Positions 5,950 to 8,974 of a DNA stretch of 8,974 bases are shown here, one piece after another. The position numbers and the translations under genes are program-made. The DNA is from Bacilli bacterium (GTDB lineage Bacteria > Bacillota_I > Bacilli_A > RFN20 > CAG-826): assembly GCA_016296285.1 (NCBI GenBank), contig JAEDJP010000053.1, positions 1-8,974 of the forward strand, given 5' to 3'. Position 1 is the stretch's first letter. Each line of letters opens with the position of its first letter. The notes under the pieces are model-generated. The model worked only from the letters and a program-made list of their open reading frames with translations. It did no database searches and was not told the origin of the DNA.

Positions 5950-6386
5950 ATGAACGAAATCCCGACCATCAAGACCCTCATCGAACCCCTTCTCAATGAG
6001 AAAGGGTATTCGCTTTACGACCTCAAGTTCCGCTCGAAATCGTGGTCGACCGGCTCGAGCCGATCGGCCTCGACGACATCGTCTCCCTGTCCGAGGCCTT
6101 GAGCACGGTCCTCGACGAGGCCGACCCGATCGGCATCGCCTACACCCTCGACGTCTCAAGCGCCGGGGCGGAGAAGACGATCGCCTTGGAGGCCCTCTCC
6201 TCGTACGTCGGCCATTACGTCCATCTGCACCTCACCCACCCCGTGAAAGGGGAAAACATCCTCGAGGGCACCCTCCTCGAGGTCGGCGAGACGACCAAGC
6301 TCGAACGGAAGGAGAAGACGCGGAAAATCGTCGAGACCTTCCCCACGGGCGACATCGATTCCGCCCGCTTAGCCATCGAATTCTGA
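5950..6386 (+). pseudogene. rimP: Ribosome maturation factor RimP, split by a frameshift
   Basis: RimP is a cytoplasmic protein that binds free 30S subunits and helps their maturation. The N-terminal part starts at ATG 5950, five bases after GGAGG, and reads MNEIPTIKTLIEPLLNEKGY then SLYDLKF in one frame. From about 6033 the family sequence continues in a different frame: LEIVVDRLEPIGLDDIV, then LDEADPIGIAYTLDVSSAGAEK and the SH3-like C-terminal domain ending DIDSARLAIEF. The switch falls at about 6028-6035 and needs one extra base (or 1+3k) to restore a single frame. Compared with the usual 150-155 residues, the joined reading is about 145, so a deletion of roughly 19 bases is as likely as a single missing base. 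No slippery heptamer is seen, so programmed frameshifting is unlikely. The gene is either broken or affected by an assembly error. A GTG at 6042 opens the second frame but has no ribosome binding site. Confidence 0.8.
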
Positions 6387-6407
6387 AAGCCAGAAAGGAT
6401 TACAACC

Positions 6408-8264
6408 ATGAAGAAAGAAGTTGAGCAGATCCCGCACCTGCTGGATTCTGCGAAAGAGATCGCCCAGATGCACGGCCTGAGCCTCGAGTCCGTTCTCCAC
6501 GCCGTCGAGAACGCCTTGAAGCGCGGCTTCATCACCAAGGTCCTCTGCGGGGGCGATGACGCCATCGTCGAATGCTCGATCGATCCCGAGACCGGCGTGA
6601 TTTACCTCGCCCAGATCAAGGAAGTCGTCGACGAGGTCGAGGACGATTACCTCCAAATCGAGACGGAAGAGGCTAACGATGGCCTCGAGACCCCGAAATA
6701 CAAGCCGGGCGACCGTTACGCGATCCCCGCGGATTTGACCGACCTCACCTCCGCCGCGCAGAAAGGGTTCGCGAACTACCTCCGCCAGGAGATCGCGGAA
6801 GCCGAGCGCGCCGAGCTCTACAAGGTCTACAAGGACCACATCGGCGAGCTCGTGACCGGCGAAGTCCTCGCCGTGAGCGACCGCGCCATCACCGTCATGA
6901 TCGGCCGCACCAAGGTCGAGATGGGCAAGCGCGACCTCATCCGCGACGAATTCTTCAAGCCGGGCGACATGATCAAGGTCTACATCGAGGAAGTGCGCCC
7001 CGCCGAAGACGCGGATCCCGCCGACCCGAAGAAGAAGCGCGGACCCCAAATCGAGGTCACCCGCGCGAGCAAAGGCTTCCTCAAGCGCTTGTTCGAGGAA
7101 GAGATCCACGAGATCTACGACGGCACCGTCGTCATCAAGAACATCGCCCGCCAGGCCGGCGTGCGTTCCAAGATCGCGGTCTATTCCAACGACCCGAACC
7201 TCGATCCGACCGGCGCCTGCATCGGCCAAGGCGGCTCCCGCATCCAGAAGATCGTCGAGCAGCTCGGCAACGGCCGCGCCAAGGAAAAGCTCGACATCGT
7301 CGAATATAGCGACTACGCCCCGAAATACATCCTCGAGGCCGTCCACCCCATCCTCGCGATGGGTGTCGCGATCGACGAGGAAGCCAAGACCGCGAAAGTC
7401 ATCGTCTCCGCGGAGACCATGCGCAGCGGCGTTTCCCGCTTCCGCAACAACCTGCCCCTCGCGAGCCAGCTGACCGGCTACCGCCTCGATTACCTTTCCC
7501 TCGACGACGCCCTCGACCAAGGGATCGCCTACGTCTCCATGGAAGAGGCCGAGCGCGAAGCCAAGCGCCTGGTCGAGGAGCGCGTGAAGGAGGAATACCG
7601 TCGCCGCACGATGGAAGACCTCCGCCGCCGCGAGGAAGAGGCCCGCGCCAAAGCCGCCGCCGAGGAGGCCGCGCGCCTCAAGGCCCTCGAAGAGGCCCGC
7701 CGCGCCGAGGAAGAGGCCAAGAAGGCCGAGCGCCTCGCCCACGTCGACCCGCTTCCCGAGATGCCGGCCGTGACGCCGAAAGCCCAAGCCTCCGAAGCGG
7801 ATTTCCCCGCCGAGGCCATGAACCCGGCCGCCGCCGCCCTCGCCGCGATGAACGCCGCGAAAGCCGCCGAGGCCGCCAAGGTAACCGAGGAGCCCGCCGA
7901 GGAAGAGGTCCCGGCCGCCCCGGAAACCCCGGTCGTCGAAGCCCCGAAGGAAGAGATGCGCGAAGTCAAGACCACGACCACCCTCTCCGACCTCGAGGCC
8001 GAGCTCGAGAGCAGCATGAAAGCCGCCTCCCCGAAGCCGACCTATTCCAAATCCTCCAAGCGTCCCCGCAAGATTTCCGAGGACGAGATCAAGCGCGAGG
8101 CCGCCCCGCGCATCCCCGAGACCCAAGGCCTTGGGGTCACCTACACCGAGCAGGAACTCGCCCAGATCGAGGAAGAGGAGCGCAATGCCTCCCTCGACGC
8201 CGACCTTGGCGATGACGACATCGATTACGACGATTACGACGAATATTACGACGACGAAAAATGA
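6408..8264 (+). CDS. nusA: Transcription elongation/termination factor NusA with long C-terminal extension
   Basis: NusA binds RNA polymerase and nascent RNA and modulates pausing, termination and antitermination. Domains in the 618-residue product: N-terminal polymerase-binding domain (about 1-140), S1 domain (about 145-205), KH1 (about 225-300) with intact GXXG at G273-Q-G-G276 (GACIGQGGSRI), and KH2 (about 305-370). In KH2 the usual IGKxGQN is replaced by VSRFRNN (342-348), while the following LASQLTGYRLD is kept. After residue 375 comes an extension: charged coiled coil (about 378-444), an Ala/Pro/Glu linker (445-530), a mixed region, and an acidic tail DDDIDYDDYDEYYDDE. B. subtilis NusA stops soon after KH2 (about 370 residues). 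AAAGGA (6394-6399) lies 8 bases before the start, 21 bases after the rimP stop. It overlaps ylxR as ATGA. Confidence 0.97.
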   Translation: MKKEVEQIPHLLDSAKEIAQMHGLSLESVLHAVENALKRGFITKVLCGGDDAIVECSIDPETGVIYLAQIKEVVDEVEDDYLQIETEEANDGLETPKYKPGDRYAIPADLTDLTSAAQKGFANYLRQEIAEAERAELYKVYKDHIGELVTGEVLAVSDRAITVMIGRTKVEMGKRDLIRDEFFKPGDMIKVYIEEVRPAEDADPADPKKKRGPQIEVTRASKGFLKRLFEEEIHEIYDGTVVIKNIARQAGVRSKIAVYSNDPNLDPTGACIGQGGSRIQKIVEQLGNGRAKEKLDIVEYSDYAPKYILEAVHPILAMGVAIDEEAKTAKVIVSAETMRSGVSRFRNNLPLASQLTGYRLDYLSLDDALDQGIAYVSMEEAEREAKRLVEERVKEEYRRRTMEDLRRREEEARAKAAAEEAARLKALEEARRAEEEAKKAERLAHVDPLPEMPAVTPKAQASEADFPAEAMNPAAAALAAMNAAKAAEAAKVTEEPAEEEVPAAPETPVVEAPKEEMREVKTTTTLSDLEAELESSMKAASPKPTYSKSSKRPRKISEDEIKREAAPRIPETQGLGVTYTEQELAQIEEEERNASLDADLGDDDIDYDDYDEYYDDEK

Positions 8265-8533
8265 GGAAAGAAACGCTGCGCATGGACATCGTCTCGAGAG
8301 GGCGCTTCCCCAAGGAAGAGCTCTTTCGCCTTGTCCATGTATGCGGCGCGTTCGTCCTTGACCCTTCGCTGGCCCTTCCCGGCCGCGGGGTGTACGTCCG
8401 GCGTTCCCTCGAGGCCTTGAAGGCCCTCCAAGCCAAGAAGATCCTCGAGAAAACGCATCACGCCCCCTTGAAAGAAGGGGAATACGAAAGGATGGTGGAG
8501 CTATGCCAAACGAAGACGCCCTTCGCTTCCTAG
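8261..8533 (+). CDS. ylxR: YlxR family RNA-binding protein (DUF448)
   Basis: A 90-residue member of the YlxR/RnpM family, a small RNA-binding protein reported to bind and modulate RNase P in B. subtilis and always found between nusA and ylxQ/infB. Family features present: FPKEELFRLV (residues 16-25), a short strand ending VLDPS, and the signature PGRGVYV (40-46). The usual N-terminal R-x-C motif is absent: the aligned segment reads LRMDIVSRGRFPKEELFR, with no cysteine. The two cysteines present (28 and 81) are at other places. The start overlaps the nusA stop (ATGA), so translation is coupled; an alternative ATG at residue 8 would remove little. It overlaps ylxQ by 31 bases. Confidence 0.88.
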   Translation: MRKETLRMDIVSRGRFPKEELFRLVHVCGAFVLDPSLALPGRGVYVRRSLEALKALQAKKILEKTHHAPLKEGEYERMVELCQTKTPFAS

Positions 8534-8811
8534 GGCTCCTCAACCGCGGGGGCAAATGCCTCATCGGGGAACCCATCCTGCACAACATGCGAAAGGGGAA
8601 TGCCCTCGTGATCGCGGAGACGGACTCGAAAACCGCCCTCCGCGTCAAGGAGAAGGGGGAGCGCGTTGGCTGCCTCATCCTCGAGGGCGTAAGCAAGGAG
8701 GAACTCGGCGAGGCCATCGGCTTCCTGAGCGCCTCCGCCATCCTCGTGAAGGACGGCAAAGCGAGCCGTGCCCTCGCGAAGAAATGGGAAACGCGGAAAG
8801 GAGATTTATGA
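8503..8811 (+). CDS. ylxQ: YlxQ, L7Ae/L30e family ribosomal-protein-like RNA-binding protein
   Basis: A 102-residue member of the L7Ae/L30e/Gadd45 fold, which binds kink-turn-type RNA; the cellular role of bacterial YlxQ is not settled. Visible family features are ALRFLGLLNRGGKCLIGEP (the first helix and GK loop), a central ALVIAETDSKTALRVKEK, and the late EELGEAIGF (LGxAIG). Length is normal for the family. AAAGGA (8487-8492) lies 10 bases before the ATG, inside the end of ylxR, and the stop overlaps the infB start as ATGA. Co-transcription with nusA and infB agrees with a role around the ribosome or stable RNA. Confidence 0.88.
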   Translation: MPNEDALRFLGLLNRGGKCLIGEPILHNMRKGNALVIAETDSKTALRVKEKGERVGCLILEGVSKEELGEAIGFLSASAILVKDGKASRALAKKWETRKGDL

Positions 8812-8974
8812 AGAAACCGAATTATGGCGTGAAAAAAAGCGACCAGAAGAAGAAGCCTGCCCCCGGGCAGCGCGTCTCGAACTTCCAGCCAAGAGAGCGG
8901 AGGAGAGAGGAATACGCGAAAGTCAACGGCGGCGTCTTCGTCTACAGCAAGCCAATCAGCGTCGCGGAACTCAG
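8808..8974 (+). CDS. infB: Translation initiation factor IF-2, N-terminal part
   Basis: The first 55 residues of IF-2, the GTPase that places initiator tRNA on the ribosome; the gene continues beyond the window. The sequence starts MKKPNYGVKKSDQKKK and reaches FVYSKPISVAEL at residues 43-54, the conserved opening of the IF-2 N-terminal domain. Only about 43 basic, low-complexity residues precede that block, so this is a compact IF-2 without the long N-terminal extension of many bacteria, as in Mollicutes-like lineages. AAAGGAG (8797-8803) precedes the ATG by 4 bases and the start overlaps the ylxQ stop. Confidence 0.9.
   Translation, partial: MKKPNYGVKKSDQKKKPAPGQRVSNFQPRERRREEYAKVNGGVFVYSKPISVAEL

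Noticed and set aside
5851..5950. Possible tRNA or known riboswitch in the rimP leader
   Set aside because: There is no acceptor/T-arm arrangement (no GTTCGA-type T-loop with a 7-bp acceptor stem) and I recognise no known riboswitch core.
6025..6045. Programmed -1 frameshift in rimP
   Set aside because: No X-XXY-YYZ slippery heptamer, upstream SD-like stimulator or tight downstream hairpin is placed suitably, and the joined protein would be short at that point.
6051..6062. 12-base palindrome CGGCTCGAGCCG inside rimP
   Set aside because: It encodes conserved RimP residues (DRLEP) and such TCGA-centred palindromes are expected by chance in this GC-rich codon usage.
6369..8759. A 796-codon open frame on the minus strand across nusA, ylxR and ylxQ
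   Set aside because: It is antisense to NusA, has a low-complexity Leu/Gly/Arg product with no family features, and is open only because GC-rich coding DNA lacks stops on the opposite strand.

Overview
This looks like a chromosomal segment of a GC-rich, low-complexity-genome relative of the Firmicutes/Mollicutes side of the tree (Bacilli: Erysipelotrichia-like or Mollicutes-related gut lineages). The basis is the order rimP-nusA-ylxR-ylxQ-infB, the short N-terminus of IF2 before its first conserved block, the small genes packed with ATGA stop/start overlaps, and lipoproteins with classical lipoboxes. TGA is a normal stop here (it ends genes exactly at the overlaps), so the Mollicutes TGA=Trp code is not in use. 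The taxon is an inference; no rRNA is present. There is no phage, transposon, CRISPR array or tRNA in the window.

Layout. Positions 1-1489 hold a leftward two-gene operon: a four-helix membrane protein (DUF2975-like) followed by a lipoprotein with a DUF2807/GIN-type serine-rich repeat domain, ending in a clear intrinsic terminator at 1-30. The 182-base divergent gap (1490-1671) carries a leftward promoter overlapped by a palindrome, a second similar palindrome 23 bp away, and a rightward promoter. Positions 1672-2577 encode a single sugar-nucleotide-type nucleotidyltransferase, followed by a terminator that overlaps an alternative hairpin. Positions 2671-5791 are a tightly overlapping three-gene operon: a GT4 glycosyltransferase resembling glycolipid synthases, a metallophosphatase lipoprotein, and an eight-helix membrane protein. 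Its promoter sits so close to the first ATG that the mRNA is predicted to be leaderless, and a perfect 15-base palindrome covers the -10 box. Positions 5792-8974 carry the translation/transcription operon rimP-nusA-ylxR-ylxQ-infB behind a promoter and a strongly structured roughly 80-nt leader.

How the genes fit together. The left two thirds are envelope functions: surface lipoproteins, membrane proteins, a nucleotide-sugar enzyme and a glycolipid-type transferase. The right third is the conserved ribosome maturation, transcription elongation and initiation-factor operon. Points of most interest are: rimP is split by a frameshift; NusA has lost the GXXG signature of its second KH domain and carries a roughly 240-residue charged extension; the rimP leader looks like an undescribed structured RNA; and palindromes sit on three of the four predicted promoters. 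I do not see a clear novel defence or mobile system.
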